DNA of 64,000 nt, from the NCBI GenBank assembly GCA_044228435.1, contig JBGAUW010000014.1, forward strand, positions 73,486 through 137,485. The letters are read 5' to 3'. The notes beneath the pieces were generated by a model. The model had not been told where the DNA came from, did no database searches, and saw only the letters and a program-made list of their open reading frames with translations. The stretch is from Bog-950 sp044228435 (GTDB taxonomy: Bacteria; Bacteroidota; Bacteroidia; Chitinophagales; LD1). Made by a program: the position numbers and the translations under genes. Positions 37,301 through 44,290 of the stretch are shown piece after piece (position 1 is the stretch's first letter; each line of letters starts with the position of its first letter).

Positions 37301-38758
37301 AATGCAAACGGCGTAGCAGAAATTACTGCTGCACAGGTTAGTAACGGCGCCAGCGGCGCTTGCGGTAGCCCTGTAACATTAAGTGTTACACCTAACCGCT
37401 TTACCTGCGCCAACCTTGGAGCCAACAACGTTACTTTAACCGCTACCGATGCTAATGGCAATACAGCTACCTGCACCGCGGTAGTAACTGTAACCGGTGG
37501 AAGTTCGGTAACTACAGTAAGCTGTAAAAACATTACTGTTGACTTAAATGCACAAGGCGTTGCCGAAATTACTGCCGCGCAAGTTAGCAACGGCGCCAGT
37601 GGCCCATGTGGTAGCCCTGTAACCTTAAGCGTTACACCAAACCGCTTTACCTGCGCTAACCGTGGTGCAAACACCGTTACTTTAACCGCTACCGATGGCA
37701 ACGGCAACACAGCTACCTGCACCGCTACGGTTACCGTGCGCGATGTAACACCACCAACAGCTATTTGCCGCAACAAAACTGTGGCGCTGGTTAACGGCAC
37801 TGCAACTATTACAGCTGCGCAAATAAATAATGGTAGCTACGATAATTGTGCTGTTACATCAGTAACGGTATCTAAAACCACCTTCAACTGCGGCAATATT
37901 GGTGCTAACCAGGTTACACTTACCGTGCGCGATGCGGCGGGTAACACTTCTACCTGCACTGCTACAGTAACTGTAACAGGCCAGGGCTTAAGCTGCTCTA
38001 TAGCTTCAGTTCCAACTTCAAGCTGCGCGGGCACAGGTGGTAACCCTAACAATATTTACATTGGTTACGGACCGCAAAGCACCCGCTTACAGGTATCTGT
38101 AACAGGCGGCGGCGCACCATATACTTACAGCTGGAGCCCAAGCAACCGCTTAAGCTGCTCTACCTGCGCTAGCCCTACGTTTACACCTAACGCACCGGGC
38201 AACTACACCTTTACTGTAACCGTGCGTAACAGCAATGGTTGCACTACTACCTGCGATATTACCATTTGCGTACTTGACATACGCGTACCGGCAAACAATG
38301 GCTGTGGATACTCTTCTGACAAGGTTTATGTTTGTCACATTCCACCAGGCAACCACAACAATCCTCAAACACTGTCAATTAGCGTTAATGCGGTTTCGGC
38401 ACACGTGCCTTTACATGGTGGCGACCACTTAGGCCGTTGCAACCAAACATGCGGAAATTACAAAACAGATGATGAAGATGGTGTAGCTGAATTGGTATCG
38501 ACCGAAGAAGGTGGATTTGAAATGATACTTTACCCTAATCCTTTCCGCGACCAGTTCCGTTTAAAAATTGAAACTGAAAGCAAAGAGCCGGTAGATGTTA
38601 GAATGTTTAGCATTACAGGCCAACTGATGAACGAACAGAAGAATGTATCGTTTACCGAAGATTTATACTTCGGCTACAATCTTGCAAACGGTGTTTACTT
38701 GGTAGAGGTTAAACAAGGCGACTACAGCAAAGTAGTACGCATGACCAAAGCTGAATAA
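31382..38758 (+). CDS. Giant HYR/Ig-like repeat surface protein with T9SS type A sorting domain
   Basis: The protein has 2458 residues. A long N-tail precedes a signal peptide (hydrophobic about 23-42, ending ANA). The N-terminal region (HFRYGTVNWS) is followed by Ig/cadherin-like domains to about 610. A SprB-like repeat is at about 615-665, and a jelly-roll-like domain (LVTNGDFSAGNTGF) is at about 720-900. Residues about 980-1620 are eight 80-residue HYR-like modules (VQLDANGxATVTAAQIDNGSS, SPSTFxCxNVG, VTLTVTDNNGN). Two HYR-like domains follow (about 1620-1795), then five more modules. The end (YPNPFRDQF, GVYLVEVKQGDYSKVVRM) is a Por/type A sorting domain. It is likely a cell-surface adhesin exported by T9SS. 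Confidence 0.92.
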   Translation: MVHTDPKTQPSGRTPSAGLALRMVIPFLVLFCCLFQTANATHFRYGTVNWSRANSSTNTVTFSLNQVWRTSFGWGTTITPGAVVQPGTFSFGDGSSVTLSLTVTSVNVSEDWFSGTATITHTYPSAGSYTADFSNCCRLSNLQNNFDENFRTETQVVLNNSDNASPVSTLPPIVFLPPATVAATFQVPAIDPDGDPYTFSLSNSAQQGGAALTQPSGFSISSTGLATLNTVGKTVGQIYNASVRVTDSKGAATTVDFIMKIANQVSAPYFDYTDVPPPLTPLNNTTFYIQPGQTLTFNVTGRDNDLLDVVTVLSSSLPSGSVLAAQTGTNPAQRVFTWTPTINQLGTYILSFDLIDGQGTHAVSPTYVNIVVSTNPLFDVGPTPPNNSTACIKPGTKYFASIQAHSPDTALTVTITATSIPSNAHFSPNPTDPANITLGELNWAPTVANWGPNNMTFTATDALGNTATHTYNLTVNTPPVFTSTQGNTTITVGQLFTYVVSATDVDIPYGDQLEIHDVTLPSWLTYTDNGDGTYTLSGTPTAADLGAHQVHLEAEDIYHHCYAPTEQIFTITVIANPLVIDIQTISTCANTNNGAVSVAVTNGTAPYSYRWSSSGTGATDVSAQTGSSITGLAPGTYSVTITDDAGIQGTASATVTSTLSTFAVSPNVAICPGGSATLSASGADIYSWSTGETTADITVSPTTTTVYTVTGYVNSGNLVTNGDFSAGNTGFTSDYVYVSPTDNAATPLSGGTHTGLVPEGVYAVDGNAHDYHPAFDGLDHTTGSGSFFMITNGSGTPNTEVWSQTVNNILPNTTYYFSTWVTSVNPDSPAELNFSINGQPLGTTFFAPAGVTGTWVQFYQTWNSGSSTSADIAIVNQNVTLGGNDFGLDDISFTTVCPDTRTVTATISPVPTVNAGPDQIICPGASATLHVSGTKGDRFLWSTGDTTQTVIVTPGTTTTYTVTLTNALDCAGSDEVTVTVGDTTAPTAICKNIIVQLVGGTATVTGADIDNGSSDNCAGSPTLSASPATFSCANVGPNTVTLTVTDAAGNSSTCQAIVTVEDGEAPTALCKNVTVQLDANGEATVSAEQVDNGSADGCGPVRLSVSPSTFSCFNVGPNQVTLTVYDNSGNSASCTATVTVEDTIAPNAVCQNITVQLDANGQATISASQLDSESGDVCGVASVTASDTSFDCSNIGDNRVTLTVTDNHGNSSTCTAVVTVEDHIAPTAICQNATVQLDANGVASVTAAQIDNGSSDACGIASLSVSPSTFNCSNVGPNTVTLTVTDNNGNTSTCTATVTVQGLVAPAAVCQNVTVQLDANGEATITAAQIDNGSSSACGIASLSVSPSTFSCNNVGPNQVTLTVTDNNGNTATCTATVTVEDTTAPNAVCQNITVQLDANGQATITASQIDGESGDVCGVAFVTASDTSFDCSNIGDNRVTLTVTDNHGNSSTCTAVVTVEDHVAPTAVCQNVTVQLDANGNASVTAAQIDNGSSDACGIASLSVSPSNFTCANVGANTVTLTVTDNNGNTSTCNATVTVAGTVTPTAICQNVTVYLDGNGQATVTAAQVDNGSSALCGVASISVSPSTFNCSNVGPNLVTLTVTDNNGNTATCTATVTVEDNTAPILGPCPADVTITALTNNCFNNHAWTKPLYSENCSGATLSVTASDPTVIIFDFGSTYFASFPVGTTTVTQTVTDAHGNSDDCSFTVTVVDRQNPIITGCPANITVNASATQCSGQAFWNQPTASDNCPGVSLTGSSVSGDVFPLGTTTVTYTATDAHGNSSPACSFTVTVRDASGPQAICKAATVDLNANGTASITAAQVDNGSFDNCSAVTLSVSPSTFTCANVGANNVTLTATDANGNTATCTAIVTVRDVTPPTAICKNITVALNQNGTVSVTAAQINNGSYDNCGVVTLSAPACNFTCANVGPNNVTLTVRDASGNTSTCTAVVTVTGGNTATTVSCKNITVALNANGVAEITAAQVSNGASGACGSPVTLSVTPNRFTCANLGANNVTLTATDANGNTATCTAVVTVTGGSSVTTVSCKNITVDLNAQGVAEITAAQVSNGASGPCGSPVTLSVTPNRFTCANRGANTVTLTATDGNGNTATCTATVTVRDVTPPTAICRNKTVALVNGTATITAAQINNGSYDNCAVTSVTVSKTTFNCGNIGANQVTLTVRDAAGNTSTCTATVTVTGQGLSCSIASVPTSSCAGTGGNPNNIYIGYGPQSTRLQVSVTGGGAPYTYSWSPSNRLSCSTCASPTFTPNAPGNYTFTVTVRNSNGCTTTCDITICVLDIRVPANNGCGYSSDKVYVCHIPPGNHNNPQTLSISVNAVSAHVPLHGGDHLGRCNQTCGNYKTDDEDGVAELVSTEEGGFEMILYPNPFRDQFRLKIETESKEPVDVRMFSITGQLMNEQKNVSFTEDLYFGYNLANGVYLVEVKQGDYSKVVRMTKAE
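34321..36240 (+). repeat. Tandem array 1: eight 240-nt HYR-like units
   Basis: Eight consecutive units start at 34321, 34561, 34801, 35041, 35281, 35521, 35761 and 36001, each exactly 240 bases (80 codons). Units 34801 and 35521 differ by about 19 of 240 bases by my count, much closer than to adjacent units. The pair 35041/35761 is also close. Thus a three-unit block of 720 bases is duplicated. Confidence 0.85.
36771..37970 (+). repeat. Tandem array 2: five HYR-like units of about 240 nt
   Basis: Five related units start near 36771, 37011, 37251, 37491 and 37731. The units at 37251 and 37491 are the closest pair, sharing VSCKNITV, ANGVAEITAAQVSNGAS-like text and SPVTLSVTPNRFTCAN. The array is separated from array 1 by two different HYR-like domains. 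Confidence 0.8.
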
Positions 38759-38782
38759 GCCCTAAACTTTCCCTTGTTTTTT

Positions 38783-38818
38783 AAAATCCGTGCCGGGCAA
38801 CCGGCGCGGATTTTTTTT
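38783..38818 (+). terminator. Terminator of the adhesin gene
   Basis: Arms AAAATCCGTGCCGG (38783-38796) and CCGGCGCGGATTTT (38801-38814) pair over 14 bp with one G-U, around a GCAA loop, followed by a T run. Confidence 0.9.
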
Positions 38819-38920
38819 GCTCCATTGGTTCGTCCAAGGTTTAAGGACAGCTAAGGGCGCCTTAAGGATACGCTATGGCCAAGCCCTAATACATTATTGT
38901 AAAAAGAATAACTTTAACCA

Positions 38921-40444
38921 ATGCGAAAAACGCACCTCACTTTGTTTTTAAGCTTAATGTTGCTTACTAACGCACTTAAACCGAAAGCACAACCCAATGT
39001 ATTATCGACATGGCCGGTTGGTGTTCCGTTGTGCTATTTAAAGTTTTTAAGTGATGGAACTTATGAGGTTGATACCACTGGTCGTTGGCAACCCTATCGC
39101 CACGATATTACTCCAGCTTATATGCCGGATTCTGCTAATGATATTTTATTTCAGTGTAATGGATATGTAGTTGCAAATAGGCAAGGCCAGCTTATCGATG
39201 GTGGAGACAGTCTTACTGACGATATTTTATACGATCTGGATCACCTTGTAGGGAGCCAAATAACCCAGAGCACAGTCGCATTACCGAAAAAAGATAATAC
39301 ATATTGGATTTTTTATTACTCCTTCAGTGATTCTTTACTCTTATCTGGAAACGGTTCTCCAGATCGGCTTTATTATGCGGTGGTTGATATGAATGCTAAT
39401 AATGGCCTTGGTAAAGTGGTACAAAAAAAAATTCCTGTTTACAAAGGCATCATGGGCGATTGTCGGCTAACGGCCGTAAAACATGCCAACGGAAAAGATT
39501 GGTGGCTGGTAAATCACGGTTACGGAAATGATGTTTATAATAAATTTTTGATAACAGCTGATACAGTGATAGGGCCCTTTGTACAGCACATTGGCCCGGT
39601 AGAATCGGAGCCCGACTTAGATGGGATGGCACAGTTTAACCAACAGGGCACAAAATATGCCAGCGGAAATATCACCTGCCCAATGGTGGTAATGGATTTT
39701 GACCGTTGTACGGGGCTTTTCAGTAATGAAAAGAAAATATCTGTATATTCTGAGTTGCCTTGGATGCCTTCTGATACGAACTCGATAGTTAATGGACTAT
39801 GCTTTTCGCCAAGTGGGCGTTATCTATATGTTACTTCACTAAAGTATCTGTTACAGTACGATACTTGGGCAAATCCAATTGATAGTTCTCGCACACTAAT
39901 AGCCAAAAAAGATTCGACTTACAGAAATTCCTCTCCTTTTTTCACTCCTTTTGTTACTCCTCATAACAAGATTATGATTTGTAACTATCAAGGTGGACCT
40001 GCCTTTTGTAATCTGCATACAATAGAAGCTCCGGATTCAGTAGGTCTTACGTGCAACTTTCAAAAGAACTCTCTTTTCATACCAAGCGCATATTCAAATA
40101 CAACCTTACCTAACGTTATAAATTTAAAGCTTGGCGCATTACCCCGCAGCACTTGTGATACTGTTACTGCTATTGCTAATATGGAACCCGTTACACAGGA
40201 TATTTTTTCTGTAAAAGTATTTCCGAACCCCTCAGCTAATCTTGTATTTATAGAAAGCACCCATAAAGAAGCAGTTGGCGGCTTAATTGTCACCGATGCC
40301 TTAGGCCGTATGCAATACAGCAATAATACTTTTGAGCAGGCAACGGTTGTAAAGGTGAAGGACTGGCAAAACGGTATTTACTTTTGGAGTATTACTACCA
40401 CAACCGGTAAAAACTTTTACGGAAAGTTTATTGTGCAGCATTAG
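38921..40444 (+). CDS. T9SS type A sorted secreted protein, unknown function
   Basis: A 507-residue protein with a signal peptide (about 1-23, MRKTHLTLFLSLMLLTNALKPKAQ). The middle part has features of a beta-propeller: repeated segments such as GRYLYVTSLKYLLQYDTW, YYAVVDMNANNGLGKV and WWLVNHGYGNDVYNKF. The end (FSVKVFPNPSANLVFIES, then GRMQYSNNTF and GIYFWSITTTTGKNFYGKFIV) is a Por/type A sorting domain. Its codon use appears more AT-rich than that of the adhesin. Function unknown; T9SS export is well supported. It starts 163 bases after the adhesin stop, beyond its terminator. Confidence 0.82.
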   Translation: MRKTHLTLFLSLMLLTNALKPKAQPNVLSTWPVGVPLCYLKFLSDGTYEVDTTGRWQPYRHDITPAYMPDSANDILFQCNGYVVANRQGQLIDGGDSLTDDILYDLDHLVGSQITQSTVALPKKDNTYWIFYYSFSDSLLLSGNGSPDRLYYAVVDMNANNGLGKVVQKKIPVYKGIMGDCRLTAVKHANGKDWWLVNHGYGNDVYNKFLITADTVIGPFVQHIGPVESEPDLDGMAQFNQQGTKYASGNITCPMVVMDFDRCTGLFSNEKKISVYSELPWMPSDTNSIVNGLCFSPSGRYLYVTSLKYLLQYDTWANPIDSSRTLIAKKDSTYRNSSPFFTPFVTPHNKIMICNYQGGPAFCNLHTIEAPDSVGLTCNFQKNSLFIPSAYSNTTLPNVINLKLGALPRSTCDTVTAIANMEPVTQDIFSVKVFPNPSANLVFIESTHKEAVGGLIVTDALGRMQYSNNTFEQATVVKVKDWQNGIYFWSITTTTGKNFYGKFIVQH

Positions 40445-40500
40445 TAAAATATATTTTATTTTGCCCTGTTAATTCTGTGTGTGCTATTAAAGCCCCAAAA

Positions 40501-40582
40501 AATCATGGTTAACATTCAAAGAATAAACCATTGACAATCAATACATGTTAACCCAAAAGTGTTAACCATGATTGGTGTTAAC
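40501..40582. repeat. GTTAAC cluster with 13-bp inverted repeat
   Basis: Four GTTAAC sites begin at 40508, 40547, 40561 and 40577. The outermost pair forms perfect arms AATCATGGTTAAC (40501-40513) and GTTAACCATGATT (40561-40573). It lies between the convergent T9SS gene and DinB gene, so it may be a structural repeat rather than an operator. Confidence 0.6.
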
Positions 40583-40655
40583 CATAACTGTACAGCGTGT
40601 ATTTTTTGAAAGTAGAAAGCCTGCAAAATGCATCCTTGTAGTATTTGGGTTGGCC

Positions 40656-41186
40656 CTACTTTACAGCAGCCACCGTGCGGTGCACTTGCTTTTTGTGGCG
40701 ATGATAATGCATGCCTAGAAATTCTACCATGTGGTGAAGATTCATATTGCCGGCAATAGCATGCTTCCACAATATTCTGTCTATATCTGCATTATCCAGC
40801 GTGTTTAACAGCGCCAGCATTTGTTGGCGTGTTTCGCTCCAGCGCTTATCTAAATCAGCCAGTGTTGTAAATTCAATCTTAGGGTCTACAACATCGGGCG
40901 CCTTAAATTTTATATTAAAATTAAATACCGCTTTTATCAATAGCCAGCGATATTTTTGCTTAAAGCCTTCTTTGCCCACCGTAGCCTTGCTAAGCACTTT
41001 TTTTTGCAGGTATTTTAAGCTATACTCTTCGGCAATCATCATGTGCGTTATTACTTCGGCGACGCTCCATGCGGCATCGTGAGGCTTTTTGTTTAGCATC
41101 TCATCGTTATATTGTTTCAAATCCGTAAACAGTTGTTTGCGGTCGGCTTCAAGAGCGTTAAACTGTTTTTCGAGCTGAGCGTGCAT
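40656..41186 (-). CDS. DinB/YfiT-like four-helix protein
   Basis: I place the start at the ATG of MHAQLEKQFNALEADRKQL (176 residues); a longer frame to 41228 exists. The protein has the DinB_2 pattern of a four-helix bundle with three metal-binding histidines: one in VAEVITHMMIAEE (about residue 52), and two in the HMVEFLGMHYHRHKKQV segment near the end. DinB-like proteins bind a divalent metal; some are thiol-S-transferases using bacillithiol or similar, others are of unknown role. It neighbours the DNA alkylation repair genes. A second DinB-like gene lies at 55074-55556. Confidence 0.8.
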   Translation of the reverse strand: MHAQLEKQFNALEADRKQLFTDLKQYNDEMLNKKPHDAAWSVAEVITHMMIAEEYSLKYLQKKVLSKATVGKEGFKQKYRWLLIKAVFNFNIKFKAPDVVDPKIEFTTLADLDKRWSETRQQMLALLNTLDNADIDRILWKHAIAGNMNLHHMVEFLGMHYHRHKKQVHRTVAAVK

Positions 41187-41238
41187 GGCGTGTATTTTAA
41201 GTGAATTAAAAGGTTCTTTATCTAACAAGGGTTGGTAT

Positions 41239-41273
41239 AAGACATCCGAAGTTTTAAAAACTTTGGATGTCTT
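41239..41273 (-). terminator. Hairpin of the ACTTCCGA family after AlkD gene
   Basis: Arms AAGACATCCGAAGTTT (41239-41254) and AAACTTTGGATGTCTT (41258-41273) pair with one G-U around a 3-base loop. It lies 13 bases after the AlkD stop on the minus strand and can terminate that gene. Similar dyads occur at 11353, 11673 and 22589. Confidence 0.7.
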
Positions 41274-41285
41274 GCGCTAAGCACT

Positions 41286-41966
41286 TTACAAATACTTACT
41301 CCCTTCCCTTACACTCAATGGCGAAAGCTTATTAGCCGCTATAAAATCGCGCACCTGCTTAGGATGGGTTTTAGAATATTCGCGCAGAGCCCAACCAATG
41401 GCCTTATTAATAAAAAACTCGTTACCGCCATTTAGTGCCTTTATGTTGCGGAACAGTACTTCTTCGTTAGTTTTATGCTTAAATAATAGTTGGCTGATAA
41501 TAGCCGAACGCTGCAGCCACATGTTGCTACTTTTAACCCACTTCCAGGTAAGCTTATCTACCATTGCGGGGTTGTACTCAAATAAGGTGCGGGTGCAGTT
41601 GCCACTTACCGAGTCTACCGAATCCCACCAGCTGTTTTCGGTTATCAAAAACTCGAGGAGCGGCACTATTTCTTTAGGGTGCTGCTTTACAAATTTAGAG
41701 GCCAGGTGAATAGCTGCGTAATGAAACTCGCGCTCCTTTTGTTTATAGCAAGCCGTTAACACCTCCTCAAGTTTATCGAATGGCGGCAAGCCATGCTCTT
41801 TAATAAAGCCTTTTACTATGGCATTACGTTCGGGTGTTTTAATGCCAAAGAAAGGGAACAGGTTTTTCATATAAGCCGATTGTTCTTTAGCAATTTGCTT
41901 ATCGGCCAGCAAGGCAAAGGCTGCGCGTAGCTGTTTAATGTATAAATTTGTATTGAAGGATGACAT
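41286..41966 (-). CDS. DNA alkylation repair protein (AlkD-like)
   Basis: A 226-residue all-helical HEAT-like repeat protein of the AlkD family. It has the conserved opening YMKNLFPFFGIKTPERNAIVK, the middle VTENSWWDSVDSV (AlkD's DNA-facing WD motif) and the end NEFFINKAIGWALREYSKTHP. AlkD excises positively charged N3- and N7-alkylpurines without flipping the base. It is divergent from the Ada-like gene, with a 103-base gap that could hold shared regulation. Confidence 0.9.
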   Translation of the reverse strand: MSSFNTNLYIKQLRAAFALLADKQIAKEQSAYMKNLFPFFGIKTPERNAIVKGFIKEHGLPPFDKLEEVLTACYKQKEREFHYAAIHLASKFVKQHPKEIVPLLEFLITENSWWDSVDSVSGNCTRTLFEYNPAMVDKLTWKWVKSSNMWLQRSAIISQLLFKHKTNEEVLFRNIKALNGGNEFFINKAIGWALREYSKTHPKQVRDFIAANKLSPLSVREGSKYL

Positions 41967-42069
41967 AGCGGATGATTAACGATGTAAAATTAAAACTATC
42001 AAAACTTCGCAACTTTCGGGTTTTAGCAGTGATGGCCGCGGTGCATCTTTGCCCTATAAATATTAAAAC

Positions 42070-42951
42070 ATGACCACGCAGCAAGACCTGAATTATGACC
42101 GGATAGCCGAAGCCATTAGCTACATACAACAAAACTTTAAGCAACAGCCGGACCTTGATATGGTGGCCGAAAAAGTTCACTTAAGTCCCTACCACTTTCA
42201 GCGCTTGTTTACGGACTGGGCCGGAGTAAGCCCCAAAAAGTTTTTGCAATACATAAGCGTAGAACATGCCAAGAGCATTTTAAAAGAGCAGCAAAGCACC
42301 TTGTTTGATGCCGCCTTTGAAACCGGCCTTTCGGGCACCGGCCGCCTGCACGATTTATTTGTAAATATAGAAGGCATGACACCCGGTGAGTTTAAAAACG
42401 GGGGAGCCACCCTGGCTATTAACTACAGCTATGCTGAAACACCTTTTGGCAATATGCTGGTAGCCAGCACGCCCAAAGGTATTTGCTATATGGCTTTTGC
42501 AGAGAATGAGCAGAATGGTTTTGCCGACCTGCAACAACACTTTCCGAACGCGCAATACAAGCAGATGGTAGACCTGCTGCAACAAAATGCCCTTTACATT
42601 TTTGCACACGATTGGAAAAAGATAAGCCAAGTAAAGCTGCACTTAAAAGGCACGGCCTTTCAGCTAAAGGTTTGGGAGACCCTGCTTAAAATACCCATGG
42701 GGCAACTAACCACCTACGGGCAAATAGCCGGTGAGATTAAAAAGCCCGGTGCATCGCGGGCTGTAGGCACGGCCATAGGTAGTAACCCTGTTGCTTTTTT
42801 AATACCGTGCCACAGGGTAATACAATCAACAGGTTTATTTGGCGGGTATATGTGGGGGCCTACACGAAAGACGGCTATAATTGGTTGGGAGGCAGCGAAG
42901 GTCGATGCAGAGGTTCTCACAGAAAACACAGAAGAAAACAAAAGGCACTAA
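42070..42951 (+). CDS. Ada-like AraC/O6-methylguanine-DNA methyltransferase fusion
   Basis: A 293-residue protein. Residues about 10-110 are an AraC-type DNA-binding domain (MVAEKVHLSPYHFQRLFTDW). Residues about 115-275 are the methyltransferase domain, with the acceptor C247 in the PCHRV motif. The N-terminal Ada zinc domain with four cysteines, which repairs phosphotriesters, is absent. So direct repair of O6-methylguanine is expected, while sensing through phosphotriester repair is not. The C-terminal residues about 281-293 (EVLTENTEENKRH) are coded by one arm of an intergenic palindrome (42916-42994). AlkB follows at 43021 and AlkD is divergent. Confidence 0.92.
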   Translation: MTTQQDLNYDRIAEAISYIQQNFKQQPDLDMVAEKVHLSPYHFQRLFTDWAGVSPKKFLQYISVEHAKSILKEQQSTLFDAAFETGLSGTGRLHDLFVNIEGMTPGEFKNGGATLAINYSYAETPFGNMLVASTPKGICYMAFAENEQNGFADLQQHFPNAQYKQMVDLLQQNALYIFAHDWKKISQVKLHLKGTAFQLKVWETLLKIPMGQLTTYGQIAGEIKKPGASRAVGTAIGSNPVAFLIPCHRVIQSTGLFGGYMWGPTRKTAIIGWEAAKVDAEVLTENTEENKRH

Positions 42952-42999
42952 AATTGCGTTGCATTTATTCTGTGCTTTTTGTGCTTTCTGTGAGAGCCA
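42911..42999. repeat. Palindromic repeat (CACAGAAA type) overlapping the Ada-like 3' end
   Basis: The arms CTCACAGAAA (42916-42925) and TTTCTGTGAG (42985-42994) pair perfectly, and further A-rich/T-rich bases between them continue the imperfect pairing. The left arm lies within the coding region, and the stop codon (42949-42951) is inside the palindrome. It resembles the CACAGAG-type dispersed palindromes seen in many genomes. Confidence 0.65.
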
Positions 43000-43020
43000 T
43001 TGCCTTTAAAAACTGGAAAA

Positions 43021-43629
43021 ATGAATTTGTTCGATAACCATATAGAGCCTGATAAAAACCTGCTACCATACGATGGCATTGTAAATTACTATGGCAAAGT
43101 GTGCACTACTGCTCAGGCCAATCATTATTTAGAGGCCTTGCTAAATACCATTGAATGGGGGAATGATAAGGCCATTATATTTGGTAAGCTGATTATAACC
43201 AAACGCAAAGTGGCGTGGTATGGTGAGCGGGAATTTGAATACACTTACAGCAATACGACCAAACGCGCTTTACCCTGGACTAAGGAACTTTTAGAATTAA
43301 AACTTATTGCCGAAGAGAAGGCCGGTGAAACATTCAACAGTTGCCTTTTAAATTTATACCATACCGGTGAGGAAGGCATGGCCTGGCATAGCGATGGCGA
43401 AAAAGATTTAAAGAAAAACGGAGCCATTGGATCGATGAGTTTTGGTGCTGAGCGCAAGTTTATGTTTAAGCACAAACAGACCGGTGAAAAGGTAGATGTG
43501 TTTTTGGAACATGGCAGCCTGCTGGTAATGAAAGGCACCACCCAAACCAACTGGCTGCACCGGTTGCCGCCCACTACTAAAATAAAAACCCCACGAGTAA
43601 ATTTGACATTTAGAACGATAGTGGAGTAA
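43021..43629 (+). CDS. alkB: AlkB-like 2-oxoglutarate/Fe(II) DNA repair dioxygenase
   Basis: A 202-residue protein from the ATG at 43021 (MNLFDNHIEPDKNLLPYDG). A longer frame to a TTG at 43000 lies within the palindrome and was rejected. The iron ligands are H123 and D125 (in AWHSDGE) and H180 (LHRLPP). R192 and R198 in PRVNLTFR bind 2-oxoglutarate. The overall form (WYGEREFEYTYSN, FGAERKFMFKH) fits the AlkB/ALKBH2-3-like branch. It removes methyl groups from 1-methyladenine and 3-methylcytosine by oxidation. With the Ada-like gene upstream and AlkD divergent, three alkylation-repair routes are coded together. Confidence 0.92.
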   Translation: MNLFDNHIEPDKNLLPYDGIVNYYGKVCTTAQANHYLEALLNTIEWGNDKAIIFGKLIITKRKVAWYGEREFEYTYSNTTKRALPWTKELLELKLIAEEKAGETFNSCLLNLYHTGEEGMAWHSDGEKDLKKNGAIGSMSFGAERKFMFKHKQTGEKVDVFLEHGSLLVMKGTTQTNWLHRLPPTTKIKTPRVNLTFRTIVE

Positions 43630-43688
43630 AACCCCGGACCGGTTGTTTTAGCAGAATAAAATCTTTTATTTTGTAAAAACCACCCATT

Positions 43689-44135
43689 ATGAAAACACAG
43701 ATTGCACTACTGTTTGCATTTGCTTTTTTAATTGGCCTGTACAGCTGCGAATGCGGTGGCTGGAAGTGCAACAAAGCCAATTACATGTATGAGGTAAATT
43801 TTAAAGGATTTAGCGATAGCGACTTAACCCCATTGGTAATTAACCGCTATGTGAAAAATACAAATTTGGACAGCTTTTACCGCACCGATACTATTTACGA
43901 CCTTGAAAGCGGCTACACCGACGTAGAGAAAACGAGAACATTGCATTTGAATGAAACTGCTTATGATTACGCATTCGTTGCGCCACGCCTAAATGCGACA
44001 TACACACTTACGCAAATAGGCTTTACCACCGGCACTTGCACCAATTGCAATAAAAAATACAAGATACAAGAGCTTAATAGTTATGTATTAAACGGCACTT
44101 ATAAAACCGGGCAGGACGTAGTAATTCAAAAATAG
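43689..44135 (+). CDS. Small secreted lipoprotein of unknown function
   Basis: A 148-residue protein with a lipoprotein signal peptide (MKTQIALLFAFAFLIGLYSC, lipobox YSC20) and an unusual ECGGWKC just after it. Other cysteine pairs (GTCTNC) suggest disulfides. The mature part looks beta-rich. No family is recognised. The gene is separate from alkB (59 bases upstream) and converges on guaB. Confidence 0.65.
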   Translation: MKTQIALLFAFAFLIGLYSCECGGWKCNKANYMYEVNFKGFSDSDLTPLVINRYVKNTNLDSFYRTDTIYDLESGYTDVEKTRTLHLNETAYDYAFVAPRLNATYTLTQIGFTTGTCTNCNKKYKIQELNSYVLNGTYKTGQDVVIQK

Positions 44136-44149
44136 AGCTTGGTTTATGT

Positions 44150-44176
44150 GGCACAAGCGGACTCTCGGGCCAGTTT
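44150..44176. repeat. Dispersed palindromic repeat, copy B
   Basis: This sequence, starting GGCACAAGCGGACTC and ending GGCCAGTTT, is similar to the repeat at 22682-22708 (roughly 22 of 27 bases). The palindrome is degraded here. It lies between convergent genes, as copy A does. Confidence 0.5.
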
Positions 44177-44290
44177 CGTTTTTTAACTCTTCTATAAAAC
44201 ACCAATGACACTTCAAACCTTTCGGAACGCGCGTGGCAGACACATTAACGCATAAAACAAAACAGCACAGCGCCAACTGGTAACTAGTAA

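Noticed and set aside
34753..37800. Several long open frames on the minus strand opposite the giant adhesin
   Set aside because: They follow from the repeated codon pattern of the 240-nt units. Their translations are low-complexity, repetitive and lack starts or domains; they overlap a well-supported gene.
34321..37970. Regular repeats considered as a CRISPR-like or satellite array
   Set aside because: The period is 240 bases, the sequence is one continuous coding frame, and units code for HYR-like domains.
40516..40770. 84-codon minus-strand frame overlapping the DinB-like gene
   Set aside because: Its reading frame runs through the GTTAAC repeat region and lacks any family feature.
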